A stretch of 64,000 nucleotides of DNA. Source: Actinoplanes utahensis. Lineage in GTDB: Bacteria; Actinomycetota; Actinomycetes; Mycobacteriales; Micromonosporaceae. The position numbers were made by a program, and so were the translations under genes. The notes under the pieces were generated by a model. The model was given only the letters and a program-made list of their open reading frames with translations. It was not told the DNA's origin and made no database searches. Shown here piece by piece: positions 57,766-64,000 of the stretch; position 1 is the first letter of the stretch, and the number at the start of each line of letters is the position of its first letter. Location: contig NZ_BOMZ01000081.1 in assembly GCF_016862455.1 (NCBI RefSeq), positions 1 to 64,000 of the forward strand, written 5' to 3'.

Positions 57766-58731
57766 ATGCGAGCGGCGCGGCTGATCACCATGGTGCTGTT
57801 GTTGCAGGCCCGGGGCACGCTGACCGCGGCCGAGATCGCCGCCGAGCTGGAGGTGTCCGAGCGGACCGTCTACCGGGACGTGCTCGAACTGTCCGCGGCC
57901 GGGGTGCCGATCTACGCCGAGCAGGGGCGGGCGGGGGGATACCGGCTGGTCGGCGGGTACCGGACCCGGCTGACCGGGCTGAGCCGGGCCGAGGCGGAGG
58001 CGCTGTTCCTGGCCGGACTGCCGGGACCGGCCCGGGACATGGGGCTGGACGAGCCGGTGCGCAACGTACGCCGCAAGGTCCTCGCCGCCCTGCCGCCCGC
58101 CCTGCGGGAGGCCTCGCAGCGGGCCGGGCAGCGCTTCCATCTGGACGCGCCCGGCTGGTTCGCCGACACCGACCATCCGCCGGAGCAGCTGGCCGAGCTG
58201 GCGGCCGCGGTCTGGCAGGACCGGACGGTGACGCTGCGCTATCGGCGGCGCGAGGAGGTGACCCGGACCGTCGAACCGTACGGGCTCGTACTCAAGAACG
58301 GGATCTGGTACCTGGTCGGCCGGGTCGAGGGCGGCCTGCGCACGTACCGGGTGGACCGGATCACCGGCGTGGAGGCGGCCGGGGACGACTTCGACCGGGA
58401 TCCGGAGTTCGACCTGCCGTCGTTCTGGGCGGAGCGGGCCACCGAGTTCGTGCGGCAGATGCTCCGGGAGACGATCACGCTGCGGCTCAGCCCGGACGGG
58501 GTACGGATGCTGCGGTTCGTCGCCGAACCGCCGGCGGTGCGGGACGCCCTGGCGGCGGCCGGCGAGCCGGATCCGGACGGGTGGGTGCGGACCCGGCTGC
58601 CGGTGGAGTCACTGGACGTGGCCTACTCGTACGTCCTCAGGTTCGGCCCGGAGGCGGAGGTCCTGGAGCCGCCCGCGCTACGGGAACGGCTGGCCTCCGC
58701 CGCGCGGCGCCTCGGCGACCTCTACCGGTAA
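57766..58731 (+). CDS. WYL-domain transcriptional regulator (YafY-like)
   Basis: A 321-residue regulator: N-terminal HTH_11 (AARLITMVLLLQARGTLTAAEIAAELEVSERTVYRDVLEL), a WYL domain about 150-220 (VTLRYRRREEVTRTVEPYGLVLKNGIWYLVG) and a C-terminal WCX region. WYL proteins bind nucleic-acid or nucleotide ligands and control stress, DNA damage or defence genes. Divergent from the PQQ lipoprotein with 39 bp between starts. Confidence 0.92.
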   Translation: MRAARLITMVLLLQARGTLTAAEIAAELEVSERTVYRDVLELSAAGVPIYAEQGRAGGYRLVGGYRTRLTGLSRAEAEALFLAGLPGPARDMGLDEPVRNVRRKVLAALPPALREASQRAGQRFHLDAPGWFADTDHPPEQLAELAAAVWQDRTVTLRYRRREEVTRTVEPYGLVLKNGIWYLVGRVEGGLRTYRVDRITGVEAAGDDFDRDPEFDLPSFWAERATEFVRQMLRETITLRLSPDGVRMLRFVAEPPAVRDALAAAGEPDPDGWVRTRLPVESLDVAYSYVLRFGPEAEVLEPPALRERLASAARRLGDLYR

Positions 58732-59636
58732 CCGGTCACGTCGGCGGGCCGGCCGGGATCCTGCACCTCGACCAGGTACCGCCAGGCGTCCGGCCGGCTG
58801 CCGTCCAGGTCGGTGAACCCGTAGACCCGGGCCAGCTCGCCGCTGGACACCGACCGGCCGTTCCACCGGGCACGGTCGGCGTCGGCGGCGAGAGCGGCGA
58901 CGGCGCGCCCCACGTACGCCGGGGTCTCGGAGATGGCGAAATGCGGCTCCTTCGCGCAGGCGTCGCGCCAGTTCTGCTCGGTGACCCCGAAGTGCTCCAG
59001 CATCATCTCCGACCGCAACCAGCCCGGTGTCAGCGCCACCGCGGTCCCGCCGTGCTCGGCCAGTTCCTGCGACCAGATGAAGGCGAGCCGGTTCACCGAC
59101 CATTTCGCCAGGTCGTAGAAGGCCGACAGCCGATAGTTCCCGGCGTTGTACTCGGTCGTCCCGTCGCCGATCTCCACCACCAGGCCGCCCCGGTTGCGGA
59201 TCAGCAGCGGCATCGCGTGATGGCTGGTCACGATGTGCGAGTCGATCGCCTGCCGCATCAACCGGAAACCCTGGTCCAGGTCCTGCTCCCAGACCGGTTT
59301 GTTCCAGGTGGTCAGCGGATCCCCGCCCCACACGTCGTTGACCAGCACGTCGAGGCGCCCCTGCTCGTCGTCGATCCGCCGGACCAGCGCGGCCACCTGA
59401 TCCCGGTCGAGGTGGTCGACCGCCACCGCGATCCCGTGCCCACCCGCCGCGGTCACCAGCTCGGCGGTCTCCTCGATGGTCTCCGGCCGGTTCATCGGGG
59501 ACCGGCCGGCGCGGGTGGTGCGGCCGGTCGCGTACACGGTCGCCCCGGCCTCCCCGAGCCGCACCGCGATCTGCCGTCCCGCGCCCCGGGTCGCGCCGGC
59601 CACCAGGGCGATCTTCCCGCTCAGTGTCGTCGTCAT
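58722..59636 (-). CDS. Short-chain dehydrogenase/reductase, long form
   Basis: A 304-residue SDR: KIALVAGATRGAGRQIAVRL cofactor loop, DVWGG and the catalytic Y-D-L-A-K in AFYDLAKWSVNRLAF. The usual catalytic Ser position reads IGDG in VEIGDGTTEYN. The arrangement matches PRK08303/DHRS1-type SDRs, about 300 residues. ATG 59636 chosen over a GTG/ATG ten codons upstream. Its 3' end overlaps the WYL gene by 10 bp. Confidence 0.88.
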   Translation of the reverse strand: MTTTLSGKIALVAGATRGAGRQIAVRLGEAGATVYATGRTTRAGRSPMNRPETIEETAELVTAAGGHGIAVAVDHLDRDQVAALVRRIDDEQGRLDVLVNDVWGGDPLTTWNKPVWEQDLDQGFRLMRQAIDSHIVTSHHAMPLLIRNRGGLVVEIGDGTTEYNAGNYRLSAFYDLAKWSVNRLAFIWSQELAEHGGTAVALTPGWLRSEMMLEHFGVTEQNWRDACAKEPHFAISETPAYVGRAVAALAADADRARWNGRSVSSGELARVYGFTDLDGSRPDAWRYLVEVQDPGRPADVTGYR

Positions 59637-59718
59637 ACCACCGACCCTGGCCCGGAACCCTGACAACCCTCGTCAGGTTTTCTTTTCCGGGACCTTTCGG
59701 GGTACGGCCGGCGCGCGC

Positions 59719-60279
59719 TCAGTGGTCGTAGAGCACCACGAACGCGAGCGTGCGGTCCGGGGTGAGGTAGAGGTCCTTCCACATCGGGCCCTTCTCGCCG
59801 TGCTTCTCGGTCCATGCCGCGCTGTGCGTCCACCGGGTGCCCGCCGGAACGAACGGCGCCAGGCCGGGCCACACCTCCGCCGGGGTGCCGAAGGGGTATT
59901 CGCCGGGGGCCGGCGACGGGACGACCGCGGGCACCGGCTTCCACTCGTACCCTCCGGCCAGCGCTGCCGCGTCCGCGGCGGCCAACCGGATCACGGCCTG
60001 GTACTGCCAGTCGGTCGGGCCCGGCACCCGGCTGCAGGGATCCGCCTCCGTCCGGGTCTGCCAGTGGACCTCCCAGTAGTCGCCCAGCCCCGGAACCTGC
60101 TCGTCGGGCCAGTCCCGATCGGTGTAGACGGTGGCCTCGACCTCGGCGACCTCGTCCGGGCAGCGCGCCGTCGCGACGGCCTCCCTCCCGACGAACACCG
60201 CCACCACCGCGATGCCCGCGACCATCGCCACCGCGAGGCACGCCAACAGCACCTTCGTTCCCCGACCGAGCCGTCGCAT
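59719..60279 (-). CDS. Hypothetical membrane-anchored protein
   Basis: A 186-residue protein with one N-terminal helix (VLLACLAVAMVAGIAVVAVFVG) and an extracytoplasmic domain with two cysteines (TARCPDEVAEVEAT, DPCSRVPGP) and several Trp-rich segments (GDYWEVHWQTRTE, RWTHSAAWTEKHG). No family recognised. Single gene divergent from the phosphoesterase. Confidence 0.7.
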   Translation of the reverse strand: MRRLGRGTKVLLACLAVAMVAGIAVVAVFVGREAVATARCPDEVAEVEATVYTDRDWPDEQVPGLGDYWEVHWQTRTEADPCSRVPGPTDWQYQAVIRLAAADAAALAGGYEWKPVPAVVPSPAPGEYPFGTPAEVWPGLAPFVPAGTRWTHSAAWTEKHGEKGPMWKDLYLTPDRTLAFVVLYDH

Positions 60280-60330
60280 CGCCACAACCTAACCGTTCCC
60301 GGCAACCGTGCGGAGCGGCACCATGGATCC

Positions 60331-61086
60331 ATGATCTCCACGGTCGCGGTCCTCTCCGACATCCATGGTGTGCTGCCCGCTCTGGACCGGGTGCTCGCCG
60401 AACCCGCGGTCGCGGCCGCGGATCTGATCGTCGTCACCGGCGACCACACCTGGGGGCCACAACCGGCCGAGGTGCTGGACCGGCTGGTGGCCCTCGGCGA
60501 ACGGGCGGTGCTGGTCCGCGGCAACGCCGACCGTGAGCTGCTGCGGATGTCCCGGGGTGAGGACATCGGCCTCGGCGACGACCCGTTGTCCGTGTGGGGC
60601 GCGGCCCAGCTGCGGGAGGACCACCAGCGGCTGCTCGACGCGATGCCCGAGCAGGTCACGATCGAGGTCGGCGGGTTCGGGCCGGTCCGGTTCTGTCACG
60701 CGACGCCACGTGACGATCAGGAGGTGGTTCTGGTCGACAGCCGGCTCGAACGGTGGGCCGAGGTGTTCGCCGGCCTGCCGGAGGAGGTGGCCACCGTCGT
60801 CTGCGGGCACACCCACATGCCGTTCCTGCGCCTGGTCGACGGCCGGCTCGTGGTGAACCCGGGCAGCGTCGGTCTTCCGTACGGCAGAAGGGGTTCGCAT
60901 TGGGCGATCCTGTCGGCGGGCATCGTCTCGATGGGCCGCACCCTGATCGATCCCGGCGTGCTGGCCCGCGAGGTCGTCGGGGCCTCGGCGCTGCCGGGCG
61001 TGGCGGACTGGGTCCGGCAGAACCTGGTCGACCCGGCCGGGGACGTCGAGGCGATCGCCACGTTCGGCCCCCGCGACGGGCGCTGA
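60331..61086 (+). CDS. Calcineurin-like metallophosphoesterase (YfcE/MJ0936 type)
   Basis: A 251-residue phosphoesterase: VAVLSDIHG (motif I, DxH), VVTGDHTWGP (motif II, with His where Asp-x-x usually is fine), LVRGNAD (GNxD), FCHATP, CGHTHMPF and NPGSVGLP complete the two-metal site. Cytosolic; it may hydrolyse phosphodiesters or nucleotides. ATG 60331 with the motif at residue 5-12. A large palindromic element follows. Confidence 0.9.
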   Translation: MISTVAVLSDIHGVLPALDRVLAEPAVAAADLIVVTGDHTWGPQPAEVLDRLVALGERAVLVRGNADRELLRMSRGEDIGLGDDPLSVWGAAQLREDHQRLLDAMPEQVTIEVGGFGPVRFCHATPRDDQEVVLVDSRLERWAEVFAGLPEEVATVVCGHTHMPFLRLVDGRLVVNPGSVGLPYGRRGSHWAILSAGIVSMGRTLIDPGVLAREVVGASALPGVADWVRQNLVDPAGDVEAIATFGPRDGR

Positions 61087-61104
61087 GGTCACGATCTCAT
61101 CGCG

Positions 61105-61153
61105 CCGGTCCTCAGTGCTGTCTCGACCGGCGGGAGACGGCACCGAGGACCGG
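61105..61153. repeat. Dispersed hairpin element, copy 8, extended to a 20-bp stem
   Basis: CCGGTCCTCAGTGCTGTCTC (61105-61124) pairs with 61134-61153 around a 9-base loop: 18 Watson-Crick pairs and one G-T wobble. It sits between the convergent phosphoesterase and ArsR genes and probably acts as a bidirectional terminator. Confidence 0.9.
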
Positions 61154-61169
61154 CCGGGAACCCCTCCGG

Positions 61170-61487
61170 TCAGGGCGTGGCGGGCTGGGCGCTGGCGAGG
61201 ACGGCGGGCAGCAGGCCGGGGAAGCGGGCCTCCAGGTCGGCGGTGCGCAGCGAGTTGAGGATGGCCGTGCCCTGGTAGCGCTGCTCGATGATGCCGGCCT
61301 CCCGCAGGACCCGGAAGTGGTGGGTGGACGTGGACTTGCCGACCGGCAGGCCGAACGACAGGCACGCCTGCTCGTGGTAGCCCTCCGCCAGCCGGCACAC
61401 GATCATGCGGCGGATCGGGTCGGCGAGGGCGGACAGGACGGCGTCCAGCGAGAAGTCCTCCGGCTTCGGATGCTCCAGGGTGCGCAT
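61170..61487 (-). CDS. ArsR-family transcriptional regulator
   Basis: A 105-residue regulator: LSALADPIRRMIVCRLAEG, CLSFGLPVGKSTSTHHFRVLREAGII and the wing YQGTAILNSLRT. No metal-binding Cys pair in the usual alpha3 place (the single ACLSFG Cys is ambiguous). ATG 61487 is preceded by GGAGG. Divergent from a quinone oxidoreductase operon, with GTAC half-sites between; such ArsR proteins often respond to redox or electrophile stress. Confidence 0.9.
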   Translation of the reverse strand: MRTLEHPKPEDFSLDAVLSALADPIRRMIVCRLAEGYHEQACLSFGLPVGKSTSTHHFRVLREAGIIEQRYQGTAILNSLRTADLEARFPGLLPAVLASAQPATP

Positions 61488-61528
61488 GGGTGGGGCCTCC
61501 GCGGGTATCACTTGAAGTACGCCGGTCA

Positions 61529-61566
61529 TCGTACTAACGTCGCGGCTTGTACGAACACTGTCGTAC
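61529..61566. promoter_or_regulatory. Triple half-site operator of the ArsR regulator
   Basis: TCGTAC (61529), its complement GTACGA (61549) and TCGTAC again (61561) are regularly placed in the divergent promoter region; the first and second form a perfect inverted repeat. Confidence 0.6.
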
Positions 61567-61583
61567 TAGACGGGGAGCAGCAG

Positions 61584-62552
61584 ATGAAAGCAGCCGTGTA
61601 CTACGAGAACGGCGGACCCGAGGTCCTGCGCTACGAGGACGTCCCCGACCCGGTCCCGGGCGCCGGCGAGGTCCTGCTGCGTGTCGAGGCGATCGGCGTG
61701 CAGGGCGGTGACGTGCTGGCCCGCCAGGGTGGCCCGCTGCCCGCCACCCCGCACATCGTCGGCTACCAGGCGGCCGGCACGATCGTCGCGGTCGGCGCGG
61801 ACGTCACCACGGTCCGGCCCGGCCAGAAGGCGTTCGCGTTCATGCTCGCCGGTTCGCACGCCGAACTGGTGGTCGCCACGGAGAGCAACGTCTACGTGGT
61901 TCCCGACGACATGGACACCCGTGTCGCCGCCGGGATCTTCGTCGAGTTCGGCACCGCCGACGACGCGCTGTTCGAGTTCGGCCGGCTGCGGGCCGGCCAG
62001 ACCGTGCTGGTGCAGGCCGCCGCGAGCGGGGTCGGGCTGGCCGCCGTGCAGCTCGCCAAGGCCGCCGGCGCCACCGTGATCGGCACCGCCGGCACCGACG
62101 AGAAACTGGCCCGGCTGTCCGGGTACGGCCTCGACCACGGGATCAACTACCGGACCGGCGACGTCGTCGGGACGGTCGAGGAGCTCACCGGCGGACGGGG
62201 CGCCGACCTGATCATCGACCCGGTCGGCGGGAAGACCCTCGAGGGCAGCATCAACGCGGTCGCCTACCGGGGCCGGATCATCTACCTCGGGCAGGTCGGG
62301 CGGGAGACGTACCAGCCGCAGCTCTTCCCGCTGCTGCTCAAGAGCGCGTCGCTGAGCGGGCTCTACTACGGCGCGGAGGTGCAGCGCGACCCGCAGCGCA
62401 CCCGCCCGCGAGTCCAGCAGCTGATCGACCGGATCGCCGCCGGCGAGCTCACCGTGGTGATCGACCGGGAGTTCCCGCTGGCCGACGCCGCCGAGGCGCA
62501 CCGTCACATCGAGAGCCGCGCCGCCTTCGGCCGCGTGCTGCTGATCCCCTGA
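61584..62552 (+). CDS. Zinc-type NADPH:quinone oxidoreductase (MDR family)
   Basis: A 322-residue MDR: MKAAVYYENGGPEVLRYEDVPDP, PHIVGYQAAGTIVAVG, VLVQAAASGVGLAAVQLAKAAGATVIGTAGTDEK (NADPH loop AAASGVG), and RGADLIIDPVGGKT. The catalytic and structural zinc ligands are absent, as in quinone oxidoreductases. It may reduce quinones or enones by hydride transfer. ATG with GGGGAG upstream. First gene of an operon of three redox enzymes controlled by ArsR. Confidence 0.93.
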   Translation: MKAAVYYENGGPEVLRYEDVPDPVPGAGEVLLRVEAIGVQGGDVLARQGGPLPATPHIVGYQAAGTIVAVGADVTTVRPGQKAFAFMLAGSHAELVVATESNVYVVPDDMDTRVAAGIFVEFGTADDALFEFGRLRAGQTVLVQAAASGVGLAAVQLAKAAGATVIGTAGTDEKLARLSGYGLDHGINYRTGDVVGTVEELTGGRGADLIIDPVGGKTLEGSINAVAYRGRIIYLGQVGRETYQPQLFPLLLKSASLSGLYYGAEVQRDPQRTRPRVQQLIDRIAAGELTVVIDREFPLADAAEAHRHIESRAAFGRVLLIP

Positions 62553-62567
62553 CGACAGGAGAAGACC

Positions 62568-63431
62568 ATGCGACGGTACGGGCTGTGGGCCCCCGCGTTC
62601 ATCTGGCCGACCGAACCGGAGGCGGTGGCGCGGGCCGCCCGGGAGATCGAGGAACTCGGGTTCGGGACGTTCTGGGTCGGCGGCAGCCCCGCCGACGACC
62701 TCGCGCTACCGGAGGCGATCCTCGCCGCCACCAGCGAACTCGTCGTCGGGACCAGCATCGTCGACATCTGGACCAGCGACGGCGACCGGCTGGCGGCCTC
62801 GCACCGGCGGATCAGCGATGCGTACCCGGGCCGGTTCTCTCTCGGGGTCGGCTCCGGGCACGCGCCGACCGCGGAATCGAAGGGGCAGTCCTACACCAAG
62901 CCGCTGACCCGGCTGCGGGACCTGCTGACCGGGCCGCTCGCCACAGTTCCCGTGGCGGAACGGATGATCGCCGCGCTCGGGCCGAAGACCCTGCGGACGG
63001 CGGGCGAGCTGACGGCGGGCGCCCTGCCGTACCTGATGCCGCCGGCGCACACCGCGGACGCCCGCGGGATTCTCGGGGACGGGCCGTTGCTCGTACCGGA
63101 ACAGAAGATCTTCCTCGGTACGGACGCCGCCGTCGCCCGGCAGGCCGGCCGCGAGGCGCTGCGCCTCTACCTGGGGTTGCCGAACTACACCCGGCAGCTG
63201 ATCCGGTACGGGCTCGACGAGTCAGACCTGGCCGGCGAGGGCAGTGACCGCTTCGTCGACCAGGCGGTGGTCTGGGGCGACGACGACCGGGTCCGCGCCG
63301 GGATCGACGCCCACCTGGCCGCGGGCGCCGACCAGGTGGCCATCCAGGTCCTCACCGAGACGGGCATCCCCCGTGAGCTGCCCCTGGCCGAGTGGCGGCG
63401 GCTGTCCGCCCTGCTCGGGCTGAAAGGCTGA
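62568..63431 (+). CDS. LLM-class F420-dependent oxidoreductase
   Basis: A 287-residue TIM-barrel enzyme: REIEELGFGTFWVGGSP, VVGTSIVDIWTSDGDRLAASHRRISDAYPGRFSLGVGSGH, LPYLMPPAHT, and the C-terminal WGDDDRVRAGIDAHLAAGADQVAIQVLT, as in the F420-dependent TIGR03620 group. Uses F420 from mycobacteria/actinomycete cofactor pools to reduce or oxidise a small substrate. Start has AGGAG; 15 bp after the preceding gene. Confidence 0.9.
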   Translation: MRRYGLWAPAFIWPTEPEAVARAAREIEELGFGTFWVGGSPADDLALPEAILAATSELVVGTSIVDIWTSDGDRLAASHRRISDAYPGRFSLGVGSGHAPTAESKGQSYTKPLTRLRDLLTGPLATVPVAERMIAALGPKTLRTAGELTAGALPYLMPPAHTADARGILGDGPLLVPEQKIFLGTDAAVARQAGREALRLYLGLPNYTRQLIRYGLDESDLAGEGSDRFVDQAVVWGDDDRVRAGIDAHLAAGADQVAIQVLTETGIPRELPLAEWRRLSALLGLKG

Positions 63432-63446
63432 TGTCAGGATGTGACG

Positions 63447-64000
63447 ATGCGCGCGGTGATCTTCGACGACGTCAGGGCTCAGCCGGAGGTCCGGGAGGTG
63501 CCCGACCCGGTCGCGCCGGCCGGCGGGGTCGTGGTGCGGGTGGCGGCGACCGGCCTGTGCCGCAGTGACTGGCACGCCTGGGCCGGGCACGACGAGATCG
63601 CCCTCCCGCACGTGCCCGGTCACGAACTCGCCGGGGTGATCGCCGACGTGGGCGCGGGCGTCACCCGGTGGGCGGTCGGTGACCGGGTGACCGTGCCGTT
63701 CGTCTGCGGCTGCGGTCGCTGCGCGTGGTGCCGGACCGGGCAGGCCCAGGTCTGCCCGGACCAGCAGCAGCCCGGCTTCACCCACTGGGGTTCGTTCGCC
63801 GGGTACGTCGCCCTGCACGCCGCCGACACCAACCTGGTCGGCCTCCCCGACACGGTCGGGTTCGCGGCCGCGGCCGGACTCGGCTGCCGGTTCGCCACCG
63901 CCTACCGCGGGCTGGCCGGCCGGGCCCGGGTCACCGCGGGCGAATGGGTGACCGTGGTCGGCGCCGGCGGTGTCGGCCTGAGCGCGGTGATGATCGCCCG
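63447..64000 (+). CDS. Zinc-dependent alcohol dehydrogenase, partial (cut by window end)
   Basis: The first 184 residues of an MDR alcohol dehydrogenase: [21 protein letters not shown], catalytic zinc Cys in [10 protein letters not shown] and GHELAG, four structural-zinc cysteines in [17 protein letters not shown], and the start of the NAD loop [16 protein letters not shown] 63447 with AGGATG upstream, 15 bp after the LLM gene, so it belongs to the ArsR-controlled operon. The rest lies beyond base 64000. Confidence 0.9.
   Translation, partial: MRAVIFDDVRAQPEVREVPDPVAPAGGVVVRVAATGLCRSDWHAWAGHDEIALPHVPGHELAGVIADVGAGVTRWAVGDRVTVPFVCGCGRCAWCRTGQAQVCPDQQQPGFTHWGSFAGYVALHAADTNLVGLPDTVGFAAAAGLGCRFATAYRGLAGRARVTAGEWVTVVGAGGVGLSAVMIA

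Overview
The window is about 72 % G+C chromosomal DNA with GTG/ATG starts, many leaderless-looking genes, ABC sugar importers without their own ATPase, P450/ferredoxin pairs, an F420-type oxidoreductase and a nickel superoxide dismutase. This fits a filamentous actinomycete, most likely Micromonosporaceae (Actinoplanes-like); the genus is an inference from protein style only. No rRNA, tRNA, CRISPR array, phage or intact transposase was recognised.

Layout. 1-5.1 kb: a frameshifted GH30-type glycosidase tail, a DUF4287 gene between two diverged 58-bp repeats, a zinc-site membrane protein, and a divergent ArsR regulator/alpha-beta hydrolase pair around a dyad. 5.2-7.8 kb: an FMN-reductase/GNAT fusion divergent from a MarR gene, with both start codons inside a perfect 16-bp inverted repeat, then a small GNAT and a lipoprotein preceded by an in-frame minisatellite. 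7.8-8.8 kb: a non-coding kilobase with iteron-like and palindromic repeats. 8.8-17.1 kb: an SSS symporter/DUF3311 pair with a QsdR-type regulator, chorismate mutase, a lipoprotein, a MerR/VOC/NmrA/AraC group and a DUF1152 protein. 17.2-35.1 kb: a polysaccharide deacetylase with about 20 acidic Thr-Ile-Pro repeats, an S28-type peptidase, an ABC exporter, a ferredoxin/P450 pair, a MarR/membrane pair, DUF2750 and DUF4132 proteins, a second P450, a lipoprotein deacetylase and a Tat-exported flavoprotein. 35.2-36.7 kb: two small secreted cysteine-containing proteins flanked by a 76-bp duplication of the flavoprotein gene, then truncated gene remnants. 36.9-41.8 kb: Ni-SOD under a SoxR-type promoter, several membrane proteins and DUF488.

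41.8-52.6 kb is the most coherent block, a probable cell-wall sugar salvage locus: murQ and an RpiR/MurR-type regulator (overlapping ATGA), a BadF-type amino-sugar kinase, a NamZ-type exo-N-acetylmuramidase, an AmiE-like serine hydrolase, and an NgcEFG-like binding protein with two permeases. Together they could release, import, phosphorylate and cleave N-acetylmuramic acid without a PTS transporter. 52.6-64 kb: a degenerate PP2C-like protein, CYTH and GNAT proteins, an aldo/keto reductase, a PQQ-type sugar dehydrogenase lipoprotein, a WYL regulator, an SDR, a phosphoesterase, and an ArsR-controlled redox operon (quinone oxidoreductase, F420 LLM enzyme, zinc alcohol dehydrogenase cut by the window end).

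Two themes cross the window. One is short tandem repeats, often in frame at protein ends (7.1, 9.1, 13.1, 17.3, 25.2, 42.7, 45.4, 45.9, 47.5 and 53.7 kb). The other is a dispersed hairpin element with core GCTGTCTCG-loop-CGAGACAGC and an AGGACCAGCCGG-like tail, seen eight times, all in the same orientation.
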